From NCBI RefSeq assembly GCF_002808045.1, contig NZ_CP025000.1, positions 2,232,001 through 2,296,000 of the forward strand: a DNA stretch of 64,000 nucleotides, in the 5' to 3' direction. Below, piece after piece: positions 32,145-41,370 of this stretch. Both the position numbers and the translations under genes were made by a program. This DNA comes from Idiomarina sp. X4. Its GTDB lineage: Bacteria > Pseudomonadota > Gammaproteobacteria > Enterobacterales > Alteromonadaceae. Below the pieces are notes generated by a model. That model was not told the DNA's origin. It saw only the letters and a program-made list of their open reading frames with translations, and did not search any database. The stretch's first letter is position 1, and each line of letters begins with the position of its first letter.

Positions 32145-32597
32145 TTATTCACCAGAACAAACGGCGTCGCCGGCGGTAGACACTTGCACCGACAGTGACT
32201 GACTCACTCCGTTGGCGTCGTTATATAAAAATACCGGTTCCACCAAGTTCATATTGCCGCGGTCGCCGTCGTGGTTAATGTCCAGTTGCTGATCGCTCAG
32301 CGTTAATTTCATGCAGCCGTCGTGCTCGGTTGTCAGTATACGCTGCCACTTTTCAACACGCGGCTCATAAAGCCATACTTCATGCCCTTGCCACTGCTTG
32401 TCGCTACCGCGCTCACACCAATAAGTATGCGCTTCTAACGAGCCGTCGCCATTATTCACCAACTGTTGAATGTCGCAGTCTTCGTCGGTGGGTAAGTCGG
32501 GCTGCATGGTCGTTTTTTGATAAATAACCGCGCTGCCAAGAATAACCCCAACGGTAATAATAATGGCGGCAATGGGTAGCAGAATTCGTTTTAACAT
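32145..32597 (-). CDS. Hypothetical single-pass membrane protein
   Basis: An unrecognised 150-aa protein. Its N-terminal hydrophobic segment (about 5-25, ILLPIAAIIITVGVILGSAV) would be a membrane anchor, followed by a periplasmic domain with four or more cysteines (CDIQQ, YWCERG, GCMKL, AVCSGE). The domain looks beta-rich. It is convergent with the SDR gene. Confidence 0.7.
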   Translation of the reverse strand: MLKRILLPIAAIIITVGVILGSAVIYQKTTMQPDLPTDEDCDIQQLVNNGDGSLEAHTYWCERGSDKQWQGHEVWLYEPRVEKWQRILTTEHDGCMKLTLSDQQLDINHDGDRGNMNLVEPVFLYNDANGVSQSLSVQVSTAGDAVCSGE

Positions 32598-32699
32598 ATG
32601 GCCTCAGAAGCTGATACAGTATAGAGTCATTACAGTAAAACGATTAGTATAAAGCGATTAACAACAAGAACAACTATAAGAACAAAATGCGGGGGATGT

Positions 32700-32954
32700 A
32701 TGTGGCAAAGGGTACTGGCTCTTTTAATACTAATAGCCGGGCTGTTAATGGCAGTTTTGGGTGTTGTTAGTGACAATGATACCAATGTTCGTTTGGCCGG
32801 TGCGGCATTGATGTTGGTAGGTATTATTTGGCTGTATCGCCAACCAACGCTGAGCTCGCTCGACTCAAAAGGGCAGACAGCACCGTTAAAATGGTATCAG
32901 TCACCTATTTTGTGGATACCCATTATCGCGATTATTATTAGCCTCTTTATATAA
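32700..32954 (+). CDS. Small hypothetical membrane protein
   Basis: An unrecognised 84-aa protein with hydrophobic segments at about 3-20, 29-45 and 68-84. It is the first of two small membrane-protein genes that precede pxpABC in the same direction, and could share its promoter. No function can be assigned. Confidence 0.68.
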   Translation: MWQRVLALLILIAGLLMAVLGVVSDNDTNVRLAGAALMLVGIIWLYRQPTLSSLDSKGQTAPLKWYQSPILWIPIIAIIISLFI

Positions 32955-32980
32955 GAGTCTTAGAACATCGGGAATTATTC

Positions 32981-33388
32981 ATGGATTTAAAAAAACGGAT
33001 TGTCATTTTAGCCGGCGCAGTGGGCTTATTCTTTTATTCAGCTACTCAAGAGCAGCTCATTAGTGTTATCGCAGACTACAACCTGGGTTGGTATCAGCTG
33101 GGCTTACCTATTGCCTGGGGTGTGGTACTTGGCGGTGTGTGTGCGCTGCTGAAATTCCGTTGGTTGCTCTCGTGGTTACCGCCGGTGGTACTAGTTGCTA
33201 GCGCGATAACCACCATGGGCATTATTGGTGGTGTGGCAGTTTATGTGAAGCACCAGCTGTTTGTGCTAGCGTTACCGCCGCTGCAGTTAGGCGCTGTCGG
33301 TATTGGCTTGTATTTGTTTGCTGTCAGTTTGACGCGCCTTTTAGGTGACATAGAAGCACGCAGTTCAGAGAAAGAGAAAAAGTCTTAA
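32981..33388 (+). CDS. Hypothetical membrane protein upstream of pxpA
   Basis: An unrecognised 135-aa protein with four hydrophobic segments (about 8-24, 38-58, 62-85, 93-118). Its stop lies directly against the pxpA start (no gap), so it is co-transcribed and possibly translationally coupled with the oxoprolinase genes. A link to oxoproline uptake is conceivable but rests only on position. Confidence 0.72.
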   Translation: MDLKKRIVILAGAVGLFFYSATQEQLISVIADYNLGWYQLGLPIAWGVVLGGVCALLKFRWLLSWLPPVVLVASAITTMGIIGGVAVYVKHQLFVLALPPLQLGAVGIGLYLFAVSLTRLLGDIEARSSEKEKKS

Positions 33389-34144
33389 ATGAAGAAAGTA
33401 ACGCTTAACGCAGACATTGGTGAAAGCTTTGGTGCCTGGAAAATGGGTGCCGACGAGCTCATTATGCCGCATATCGACTGTGCGAATATTGCCTGTGGCT
33501 TTCATGCGTCTGACCCGCTCATCATGAAGAATACGGTGCGTTTGGCAAAAGAGCATGGTGTCACTATTGGGGCACACCCCGCTTACCCGGACTTGGTGGG
33601 TTTTGGGCGTCGGCACATGGTTTGTAAGCCGGAAGAAGTGACGGCAATGGTGCAGTATCAGGTGGGTGCTTTGCAGGGCATTTGTGCCGGCGAGCGCGCT
33701 AAAGTGGAATACGTAAAGCCACACGGCGCGCTCTACAATGACATGCTGAATGACGGACCACTGTTCGACGCTGTATGTCAGGCCATTGCGGCCTTGCAGG
33801 GTAACGACGTGTTGCCGCTTATGGTTATGGCAACACCAGAGAACCATGCTTGGAAAGAACGTGCCGCACAATTTGGTGTAACCCTGTGGTTTGAGGGCTT
33901 TGCTGACCGCGCCTATGACGACAACGGTAAGCTTCGCTCACGTAAGCACGACGATGCGGTACACAGCGAAACCGAAGCTATGCTGGAGCAGGCACAGGCC
34001 TTTACCGAAGGAAAACCCATTACCAGCGTTAATGGTACGCCACTGAGTATTCAAATTGATTCGTTATGTGTGCATGGCGACAACCCCCGGGCTATAGACA
34101 CCGTCAAGCAGTTGAGAGAAATAGTAAAAGGAAGTGATGAGTAA
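33389..34144 (+). CDS. pxpA: 5-oxoprolinase subunit A (LamB/YcsF family)
   Basis: This 251-aa subunit of the prokaryotic ATP-dependent 5-oxoprolinase turns 5-oxoproline, a spontaneous damage product of glutamine, into glutamate. Family motifs are LNADIGESFGAWKMGADELI at the N-terminus, NIACGFHASDP, GAHPAYPDLVGFGRR, and VKPHGALYND. It overlaps pxpB by 11 bp. Confidence 0.95.
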   Translation: MKKVTLNADIGESFGAWKMGADELIMPHIDCANIACGFHASDPLIMKNTVRLAKEHGVTIGAHPAYPDLVGFGRRHMVCKPEEVTAMVQYQVGALQGICAGERAKVEYVKPHGALYNDMLNDGPLFDAVCQAIAALQGNDVLPLMVMATPENHAWKERAAQFGVTLWFEGFADRAYDDNGKLRSRKHDDAVHSETEAMLEQAQAFTEGKPITSVNGTPLSIQIDSLCVHGDNPRAIDTVKQLREIVKGSDE

Positions 34145-34865
34145 CGCAGAGAGTGCTTTTCCTAAAATAGTCACCGCCGGTGCTGACGCCATTTTGGTGT
34201 ATCTGGGCGAAGGTATTGACCCCGAGGTGAACGACCGGATCATGGTACTAACGAACCGCGTTGGCAGCGCATTAGGTAACAAGCTCTATGATTTGGTGCC
34301 TTCATACAATTCTCTGATGATCTACTACAACGTGCTGTCGCTTTCTGAGGACGAGCTGCGTGAATGTGTGCGTAAGCTTATTGATGAATTGCAGCAAGAC
34401 GGTGATGCAAGCGGTGCTTCCAAGCAGAGCACCTTGCATACCATTGAGGTTTATTACGACCCCAGCGTCGGACCAGATTTAGAGCGTGCCGCAGAGCAAA
34501 CCTCCTTGTCGATTGATGACATTATTAGAATGCACACCGAGCAAGAGTATCGAGTGTACGCTATGGGCTTTGCGCCGGGGTTCGCATATTTAGGTGAGTT
34601 GCCCGAGAAGCTGCGCTTGCCGCGTTTAGATAACCCAAGAACCAAAATACCAGCGGGCAGTGTGGCCATAGCAGAGGCGCAAACGGCGGTGTACCCGTCA
34701 GAGTCGCCTGGGGGCTGGAACATTATTGGCCGTACGGCAGAAACCCTCTATGACCCGCAGGCAGACAGTATTAGCCCAATGAAAGTAGGCGATCGAGTGC
34801 AGTTTAAAGCGGTGTCGAAAGACGAATTTGAGCAAGCCGGTGGCTCGCTGGAGTCGTTGTCATGA
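34134..34865 (+). CDS. pxpB: 5-oxoprolinase subunit B
   Basis: A 243-aa KipI/allophanate-hydrolase subunit 1-type protein. The family block MGFAPGFAYLGELPEKLRLP and GSVAIAEAQTAVYPSESPGG are present. It forms the kinase part with PxpC in 5-oxoproline activation. It overlaps both neighbours (11 bp with pxpA, 4 bp with pxpC), so the three subunits are made in step. Confidence 0.95.
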   Translation: MMSNAESAFPKIVTAGADAILVYLGEGIDPEVNDRIMVLTNRVGSALGNKLYDLVPSYNSLMIYYNVLSLSEDELRECVRKLIDELQQDGDASGASKQSTLHTIEVYYDPSVGPDLERAAEQTSLSIDDIIRMHTEQEYRVYAMGFAPGFAYLGELPEKLRLPRLDNPRTKIPAGSVAIAEAQTAVYPSESPGGWNIIGRTAETLYDPQADSISPMKVGDRVQFKAVSKDEFEQAGGSLESLS

Positions 34866-35815
34866 TAAAAATTCTTGATGCAGGCATGAGAACGACGGTT
34901 CAGGATTTTGGCCGTTTCGGTTATTTGTCCAAAGGTTTAACTCGTGGCGGTCCGGTGGACGAACACGCATTTTTATGGGCAAACCGGTTGTTGGACAATA
35001 ATTTTAACGCAGCCCAGCTCGAAATTACTCTGGGCGGTTTGGAAGTTGAGTTTCAGCAAGATGGCTGTTTTGCACTGACTGGCGCTGACGCCGAGGCGCA
35101 CCTGGACGATGAGTCGTTAACTCTGTGGCAAAACTTTGATGTGAAAGCCGGGCAACGCCTGAAAATTGGCTACGCCAAAGCAGGCTTACGCTTGTATTTG
35201 GCGGTGCAGGGTGGCTTTCAGGTAGAGCCAAAATGGCACAGTTGCGCCACTGTTGAACGAGACAGTGTGGGCGGCTTGTTGGGCGACGGCTCGCCGTTAC
35301 AAAGCGGCGATACTCTACGCTTTCAGTGTGACACACCGCAGCCGTCCAGGCGTGTAAGTTGGGCGTATCGCAGCGACTACACGAAGACTCCGGTACTAGG
35401 GCTTATTCCTGGGTATCAGTATGACGACTTTCCAATGTCCGCTCGTGAAGCTTTTTGTTATGAAGACTTCGAGGTCAGTAAAGACAGCAACCGCATGGGT
35501 ATTCGTCTAGCCGGCAAAGCGCTGGAAACGCCGAAACAGGGCCTGGTTTCCGAAGGCATTAACATTGGTTCGGTTCAGGTACCGTCTGACGGACAGCCTA
35601 TTATTATGATGCACGACCGGCAAACGCTGGGCGGATACCCGAAACTTGGGGTTATTAACCCAGTCGACTTAGGCAAGCTGGCGCAATTACAGCCGGGCCA
35701 AAAAGTGCGTTTCAGCCGCGTTGAAGCGTCGGTTGCACAACAGCAGTTGCGCCGCTTTTATCAGTTTTTTAATGTGCGTCTGCCTTGTCAGGGCGGCGAT
35801 AACCTGCGATCATAG
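34862..35815 (+). CDS. pxpC: 5-oxoprolinase subunit C
   Basis: A 317-aa KipA/allophanate-hydrolase subunit 2-type protein. It has the typical opening GMRTTVQDFGRFGYLSKGLT, the GGPVDEHAFLWANRLLDN block, and the late TLGGYPKLGVINPVDLGKLAQ. It completes the PxpABC complex and is the last gene of the operon. Confidence 0.95.
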   Translation: MIKILDAGMRTTVQDFGRFGYLSKGLTRGGPVDEHAFLWANRLLDNNFNAAQLEITLGGLEVEFQQDGCFALTGADAEAHLDDESLTLWQNFDVKAGQRLKIGYAKAGLRLYLAVQGGFQVEPKWHSCATVERDSVGGLLGDGSPLQSGDTLRFQCDTPQPSRRVSWAYRSDYTKTPVLGLIPGYQYDDFPMSAREAFCYEDFEVSKDSNRMGIRLAGKALETPKQGLVSEGINIGSVQVPSDGQPIIMMHDRQTLGGYPKLGVINPVDLGKLAQLQPGQKVRFSRVEASVAQQQLRRFYQFFNVRLPCQGGDNLRS

Positions 35816-35863
35816 CGCCTTTCTAATTTCCCGTGTTCATTCTGTAGCGGAGACAAAAATTTA

Positions 35864-37549
35864 ATGGCTGATACCGATTCTCGTCCCAGTAACTTTATTC
35901 GCCAAATCATCGATAAAGATTTGGCCAGTGGTAAACACTCTACGGTGCATACCCGTTTTCCGCCGGAGCCGAATGGCTTTCTGCATATTGGTCATGCCAA
36001 GTCGATAGTTCTGAACTTTGGTATTGCGGAAGACTACAAAGGTACGTGCAATTTACGTTTTGATGACACCAACCCTTTGAAAGAGAAGGTTGACTATGTT
36101 AATTCGATTAAGCAGGACGTTGAGTGGCTGGGGTATCAGTGGGAAGGCGAGCCACGTTATTCGTCAAATTACTTTGATCAGCTACACGCCTATGCGGTAG
36201 AGCTTATCGAGAAAGGCTTGGCCTATGTCGACTTTTCGTCGCAGGAAGAAATGCGTGAAATGCGCGGCACTTTAAAAGAGCCGGGTAAAAACAGTCCTTA
36301 TCGTGACACCTCGGTCGAAGAGAACCTGAAGCACTTTGCTGACATGACAGCTGGTAAGTACGAAGAAGGCAAAGCAGCGTTGCGTGCCAAAATCGATATG
36401 AGCTCGCCGTTTATGTGTATGCGTGACCCGGTTATTTACCGTGTGCGTTTTGCGCATCATCACCAAACGGGAGACAAGTGGTGTGTTTACCCAATGTATG
36501 ACTTTACCCACTGCATTTCTGATGCGTTGGAAGGTATTACGCACTCTTTATGTACGTTGGAGTTCCAGGACAACCGCCGCTTGTACGACTGGGTGCTGGA
36601 CAACATCAGCATTGACTGCCACCCGCAGCAAATTGAGTTTTCGCGCTTAAATCTGCAATACACGGTGATGAGCAAGCGCATTATTAATACGCTGGTAGAA
36701 GAAGGCAAAGTCACCGGGTGGGATGACCCGCGTGTTGCTAGTGTCGCCGGCTTGCGCCGCCGTGGTTATACACCAGAGTCTATTCGTGAGTTCTGTCGTC
36801 GCATTGGTGTGACGAAAATGGATAATCAGGTTGAAATGAGCATGCTCGAAGCCTGTATCCGTGACGACTTAAATGAAAATGCGCCGCGTGCAATGGCAGT
36901 GATGGATCCGGTTAAAGTGGTTATTGAAAACTATCCGGAAGGCCAAACCGAGTCGTTGAATGCGCCGAACCACCCGAATAAGCCGGAAATGGGCGAGCGA
37001 GACGTTACCTTCAGTCGCGAACTGTGGATAGAGCGTGAAGACTTCCGCGAGTCAGCGAATAAGAAGTTCAAGCGCTTGGTGCTGGATAAAGAAGTGCGCT
37101 TAAGAAATGCGTACGTTATTCGTGCCGACAGAGTCGAGAAGGACGCTGACGGCAACATCACGACTATTTACTGTCACTACGACGCAGACACTCTGGGCAA
37201 AGATCCGGCGGATGGTCGTAAAGTAAAAGGTGTTATTCACTGGGTATCGGCAGAAACGGCGAAAGACGCGGAGTTCCGTGTGTACGATCGCTTATTCCAG
37301 GTGCCAAACCCGGCCGCCGAGGAAGACTTATTCTCGACGCTGAACCCAGAGTCTTTGATTATTAAGAAAGGTTTTGTGGAAGCGAACCTGGAAAATGCAA
37401 AACTGGGTGAAAACTTCCAGTTTGAACGCCTGGGTTACTATTGCTTAGATACGGATGCCGAGAAAGAAGGGCGTCTTATTTTCAACCAGACGGTCGGCTT
37501 ACGCGACAGCTGGGCGAAAATAGAGCAGCAACAGGCTACTGAATCGTAA
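35864..37549 (+). CDS. glnS: Glutamine--tRNA ligase
   Basis: This 561-aa class I aminoacyl-tRNA synthetase charges tRNA-Gln directly. It has the HIGH motif in [20 protein letters not shown], the KMSKS-type motif as VMSKR (about 267-271), and the C-terminal anticodon-binding beta barrels. Its length matches the E. coli enzyme. It stands alone, and its 3' end overlaps the convergent saccharopine-dehydrogenase-like gene by 14 bp. Confidence 0.97.
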   Translation: MADTDSRPSNFIRQIIDKDLASGKHSTVHTRFPPEPNGFLHIGHAKSIVLNFGIAEDYKGTCNLRFDDTNPLKEKVDYVNSIKQDVEWLGYQWEGEPRYSSNYFDQLHAYAVELIEKGLAYVDFSSQEEMREMRGTLKEPGKNSPYRDTSVEENLKHFADMTAGKYEEGKAALRAKIDMSSPFMCMRDPVIYRVRFAHHHQTGDKWCVYPMYDFTHCISDALEGITHSLCTLEFQDNRRLYDWVLDNISIDCHPQQIEFSRLNLQYTVMSKRIINTLVEEGKVTGWDDPRVASVAGLRRRGYTPESIREFCRRIGVTKMDNQVEMSMLEACIRDDLNENAPRAMAVMDPVKVVIENYPEGQTESLNAPNHPNKPEMGERDVTFSRELWIEREDFRESANKKFKRLVLDKEVRLRNAYVIRADRVEKDADGNITTIYCHYDADTLGKDPADGRKVKGVIHWVSAETAKDAEFRVYDRLFQVPNPAAEEDLFSTLNPESLIIKKGFVEANLENAKLGENFQFERLGYYCLDTDAEKEGRLIFNQTVGLRDSWAKIEQQQATES

Positions 37550-38573
37550 ATTGGTCCAGTAGCTTAGCGCCGTATAAACGAGAGGGGGTGTAAAAGCCCC
37601 CTGTGTGTTTCTGGCTTAAGGTATGTACGGCCAACTCAACAGCACCTTCGGCTGTTAACGAGTATCCATTTTTCACTTTCACTCGCAACTCTTTTGTATT
37701 GCCGCGATCATCAGAAATTTCTCCCCAAACATAGGTTGGGTTGTCTTTTCGTTCTTTCTCTTCCGGGCCGGCTGGCTGAGATTCGAGCTTTTGCTTCAGT
37801 TTTCGCTGTACCCACTTCCAGTTAAAGACAAAGCGGAACCAGTTCATACGGCGCATTTTTTTAACTAAACGCGGGCTGGCTGGAATGTACACTTCAATGT
37901 TGGGAATATCAGTGGTGTAATAAGCGGTTGAAACGTCGCCCCACGGAATGGTCATGGCGCACTTTTTACCATTACCAAAGTCTATCCATTGTGAATGCCA
38001 GGCGTGCGGTACATCGATAATTTGTCCGTTTACACGAGCAGCGCCGCCGCGACCTAAGTGTTCAATACTGGTTTTAGCCGTACCCCGGCTCATGCGAGAA
38101 CCTGAATCGAACCCTAGTTTTAGATGCGTCGCTTCCGGCATTTGTGCGTTCAATCGCGCTGCTACACAGTCGGTAGGAATAACGTCGAAGCCCACTCCGG
38201 GACACAACACAATACCCGCTTCTTTGGCCTTTTGATGCTTGGAATGCGCATACTCAAATACGTCAATTTCCCCGGTTATATCGAGATAGTGTGTTTGGGT
38301 ATCAATGCATGCTTGAATAAGCGGGGCGGCAGTTTTGCTAAATGGACCGGCGCAGTTCAGAACTAAGTCGACATCGGTCAGTTGGCTTTTAACTGTGTCG
38401 ATGTTGTCGAGTGAAAAATTGCGGTATTCAAATTCGAGGTGACGCGCCACTGGCTCCAGTGACGCTTCATTACGACCGGCGAGAATTGGGTGATACCCGC
38501 GTCGCTTGGCTTGATGTGCGATGAGCTTTCCTGAATACCCGTAGGCACCATAAATGAGCCATCGCAATGCCAT
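37536..38573 (-). CDS. Saccharopine dehydrogenase-like NAD(P)-binding protein
   Basis: A 345-aa protein with an N-terminal Rossmann motif ([20 protein letters not shown]) and the family stretch [20 protein letters not shown]. It belongs to the trans-acting enoyl reductase/saccharopine-dehydrogenase-like group, whose substrates are mostly unknown. I use ATG 38573, two bases after the fur stop codon, because the conserved domain begins there. It is likely read on from fur. Confidence 0.85.
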   Translation of the reverse strand: MALRWLIYGAYGYSGKLIAHQAKRRGYHPILAGRNEASLEPVARHLEFEYRNFSLDNIDTVKSQLTDVDLVLNCAGPFSKTAAPLIQACIDTQTHYLDITGEIDVFEYAHSKHQKAKEAGIVLCPGVGFDVIPTDCVAARLNAQMPEATHLKLGFDSGSRMSRGTAKTSIEHLGRGGAARVNGQIIDVPHAWHSQWIDFGNGKKCAMTIPWGDVSTAYYTTDIPNIEVYIPASPRLVKKMRRMNWFRFVFNWKWVQRKLKQKLESQPAGPEEKERKDNPTYVWGEISDDRGNTKELRVKVKNGYSLTAEGAVELAVHTLSQKHTGGFYTPSRLYGAKLLDQFTIQ

Positions 38574-38574
38574 G

Positions 38575-39021
38575 CTATTCCGCCTCGATTGCCAGTTTGT
38601 ACTCGCAATTTTCGCCACGCTGGCACTCACCGTATAAATACAAGCTGTGGTTGGTCAGCGTTAGCTTATTAGCCGCGGCTACTTTCTCCTGACGCTCCTC
38701 TATGACGTCGTCTTCAAATTCGAAGACATGGCCACAGGTTAGACACACTAGATGATCGTGGTGCTCTTTAGCGCTCAACTCGAACACCGAACGACCGCCT
38801 TCAAAGTGATGGCGAGTAATAATGCCCGCGTCGTCAAACTGGTTTAGAACACGATAAACCGTGGCCAAGCCGATTTCGTCTTTTTGTTCAAGCAGGATTT
38901 TGTACACGTCCTCAGCGCTGATATGCTGATTCTCTGGTTTTTTCAGAATCTCCAGAATTTTCATTCGCGGAGATGTGACTTTTAAACCTGCTTTTTTTAA
39001 CTGTTCGTCGTTACTCGCCAT
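38575..39021 (-). CDS. fur: Ferric uptake regulator
   Basis: A 148-aa Fur repressor. It has an N-terminal winged helix (KKAGLKVTSPRMKILEIL, GLATVYRVLNQFDDAGII), the metal-site histidines in KEHHDHLVCLTCGHVFEF, and a second Cys pair near the end (ECQRGENCEY). Length and layout match E. coli Fur. It follows fldA in the same direction, as in enterobacteria. Confidence 0.97.
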   Translation of the reverse strand: MASNDEQLKKAGLKVTSPRMKILEILKKPENQHISAEDVYKILLEQKDEIGLATVYRVLNQFDDAGIITRHHFEGGRSVFELSAKEHHDHLVCLTCGHVFEFEDDVIEERQEKVAAANKLTLTNHSLYLYGECQRGENCEYKLAIEAE

Positions 39022-39067
39022 AATTATTCTTAATCTCAGTCAAACTTAGTTAACAGCATACCCTGTA

Positions 39068-39601
39068 TTAACTGTCATTTGCCAGTTCTGCCAGGCACAT
39101 TTCTTCGTAGACTTGCTGACACCATTTAGTGACGCGCTCTTTAGTCAGTTCTGGCTGACGGTCTTCGTCAATACCCAGGCCGACAAAATGATCGTCATCG
39201 ACCAAGCCTTTAGAGTCTTCAAAGTTGTAGCCTTCGGTTGGCCAGTGACCAATAATGATGCCGCCTTTGGCTTCAACAATGTCACGCACCATACCCATAG
39301 CGTCAAGAAAGTATTCTGCGTAGTCTTCCTGATCGCCACAACCAAAAATACCGATTAATTTGTCGGTAAAGTCGATTTCTTCCAACTCTGGGAAAAAGTC
39401 GTCCCAGTCGCACTGAGCTTCGCCGTAGTACCACGTTGGGATACCGAACAGCAGTAAATCGTAACTGGCAATGTCTTCTTTGCTGGATTTAGCGATGTCT
39501 TTTACATCGACCAGCTTTTTTCCAAGCTCTTTTTGAATCATCTGAGCGACAGCTTCTGTGTTGCCTGTGTCGCTACCAAAGAAAATTCCAACCGTTGCCA
39601 T
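39068..39601 (-). CDS. fldA: Flavodoxin
   Basis: A 177-aa long-chain flavodoxin. The FMN phosphate loop is GIFFGSDTGNTEAVAQMI at the N-terminus, and the flavin-stacking loops are GIPTWYYGEAQCDW and GCGDQEDYAEYF. It donates electrons to enzymes such as IspG/IspH, BioB and pyruvate formate-lyase activase. It lies 46 bp upstream of fur, the classic fldA-fur arrangement. Confidence 0.96.
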   Translation of the reverse strand: MATVGIFFGSDTGNTEAVAQMIQKELGKKLVDVKDIAKSSKEDIASYDLLLFGIPTWYYGEAQCDWDDFFPELEEIDFTDKLIGIFGCGDQEDYAEYFLDAMGMVRDIVEAKGGIIIGHWPTEGYNFEDSKGLVDDDHFVGLGIDEDRQPELTKERVTKWCQQVYEEMCLAELANDS

Positions 39602-39694
39602 AAATTATTTTCACCTGTTTATACGAATCAACAATACTGAATGAATTATCGCGTCTTATAACTCACGAACCGCATTCAGTGACGTAAATAATTT

Positions 39695-39910
39695 TTAAAT
39701 ACCTGACTCCCACAGGACTTGAATAATGCCTTTGGCAATAAAGCCAAAGCAGCCCAGAAATAGCACTAACCAAACAATAATTTGGCCAAACCTGGGTACC
39801 GAGGAGCGTTTTAAAACGTCGCGTATCGCCAGACCAATTAGCAAGAAGAGAATTCCCAGCGTGATATTAGTGCCAAGAATTTCCAGTTGTTCATAATATT
39901 CAGCCAACAT
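39695..39910 (-). CDS. DUF2788 family small membrane protein
   Basis: A 71-aa protein with two transmembrane helices (about 15-30 and 44-65). It matches the DUF2788 family seen next to ybfF/fldA in many gammaproteobacteria. Function unknown. It lies between the esterase gene and fldA in the same direction. Confidence 0.78.
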   Translation of the reverse strand: MLAEYYEQLEILGTNITLGILFLLIGLAIRDVLKRSSVPRFGQIIVWLVLFLGCFGFIAKGIIQVLWESGI

Positions 39911-39997
39911 ACAACTACTCCTTGCTGGAATCTGCGACTATTACGGGACTTGTTTTAAGCCGCCGTAGAATAGCATAAAGTCGGTAAATTAGCGACC

Positions 39998-40774
39998 TCA
40001 GGCGGTTAGAAAGTCACGCACTAAACGGTTAAATATACGTGGTTTTTCGGCGTGCAACCAATGACCTGTGTCATCAATGACTTTAACGGCCGCTTTAGAA
40101 AAACGTTTTTTCACGGCGCCTTCGTGTTTCTCTGTCAGATAATTCGAGTTTCCGCCTTTAATAAAAAGTGCTTTTCCATCGTACGTCTTTTCACTCACCG
40201 CACCGGATATTTCGCTATAGCACTCTTTAAGTGCGTCCAGATTCAAGCGCCACTGATAGCCGTCGTCGGTACGTTTTAAGTTTTTCAGCAGAAACTGGCG
40301 TACGCCTTTTTCGGCAATGGCGTCGGCTAGTTGCTTGTCAGCGTCACCACGGCTTTTAACCTGAGAAAGGTCAAGCGCACAAAGCGCCTCCATAATGCGG
40401 TCATGGGTGCCTTCATAAGCCGCAGGGGATATATCGGCGAACACCGCTGACAAAACTCGTTTGGGAGCGCTCATAGCAACTTCCATAGCAATTTTGCCAC
40501 CCATCGAGTGACCAACTAAATGAAACGAATCTAAGTTAAGGTCATCCGCAAGCGCAATAATGTCATCAGCCATGCTGGGGTAGGTCATGTCGTTGCTGTG
40601 AAATGAATCGCCGTGGTTTCTGACGTCTGGCAACACGCAGTAAAAATCAGGCTCAAGGTCACGTGCCAAACGCTTCAGGTTGTCTTTGTCGCCGAACAGT
40701 CCGTGAATGATAATGACTGCGGGGTTCTTAGCGTCGCCCAGCGTTTCATGATTCAATTGTTTAGAGTCTGCCAT
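39998..40774 (-). CDS. ybfF: Alpha/beta-fold esterase (YbfF-like)
   Basis: A 258-aa esterase with the oxyanion HGLFGDKDNLKRLARDL block, nucleophile elbow GHSMGGKIAMEVAM, and a final histidine in DTGHWLHAEKP. YbfF hydrolyses short acyl esters and acyl-CoA thioesters. Its divergence from seqA and the same-strand fldA/fur genes repeat the E. coli order. Confidence 0.92.
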   Translation of the reverse strand: MADSKQLNHETLGDAKNPAVIIIHGLFGDKDNLKRLARDLEPDFYCVLPDVRNHGDSFHSNDMTYPSMADDIIALADDLNLDSFHLVGHSMGGKIAMEVAMSAPKRVLSAVFADISPAAYEGTHDRIMEALCALDLSQVKSRGDADKQLADAIAEKGVRQFLLKNLKRTDDGYQWRLNLDALKECYSEISGAVSEKTYDGKALFIKGGNSNYLTEKHEGAVKKRFSKAAVKVIDDTGHWLHAEKPRIFNRLVRDFLTA

Positions 40775-40881
40775 CGAGTCGCCTTTAGTGATAAACTTTG
40801 CGGTCTATTTTCAAGGCTTTGTGATGCCGATGCAAGCGACAAAGCCATACCTAATGGTTTATTAGAGGTCGGTCATAAATA

Positions 40882-41370
40882 ATGAAACGGATAGACATTG
40901 ACGACGATTTGTACACCTACATAGCAAGCCACACTCAGGAAATTGGTGAGAGCGCTTCCGATATTTTGCGGCGTTTACTGGATGTTGAAAAGGCCAGTAA
41001 GCCTGTGCCTTCCAAGCCGGAAAAGGCGAAAGTTGATAACGTGTTTAATCGCTTAAATGAGCAGGACGTGCGTATTCAAAAAAGTGTGGTTGCCCGCTTT
41101 TTATACATATTAAGCATGCTGTACAAAAGTCACAGTGACCGTTTTGCGGAGGTGCTGAACATACGTGGTCGTGACCGTCAGTACTTTGCGCGCAGTGAAG
41201 ACGCGCTGCTGAGCACCGGTAACAGCACCAATCCTAAGCAAATACCCGATGCGCCGTTTTGGGTGATAACCAACACCAATACGACCAAGAAAAAATCAAT
41301 GCTGACGCAGGTAGCAAAAGCATTAGGCTACAGCTCTGCCGATGCAGAAAAAATAAGGGATTTTTTATAA
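40882..41370 (+). CDS. seqA: Replication negative modulator SeqA
   Basis: A 162-aa SeqA. The N-terminal oligomerisation domain reads MKRIDIDDDLYTYIASHTQE ... ASDILRRLLD. The C-terminal hemimethylated-GATC-binding domain contains RFLYILSMLYKSHSDRFAEV and a terminal NTNTTKKKSMLTQVAKALGY. It sequesters newly replicated origins and implies Dam methylation in this organism. Its stop overlaps the pgm start (TAATG), as in the E. coli seqA-pgm operon. Confidence 0.95.
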   Translation: MKRIDIDDDLYTYIASHTQEIGESASDILRRLLDVEKASKPVPSKPEKAKVDNVFNRLNEQDVRIQKSVVARFLYILSMLYKSHSDRFAEVLNIRGRDRQYFARSEDALLSTGNSTNPKQIPDAPFWVITNTNTTKKKSMLTQVAKALGYSSADAEKIRDFL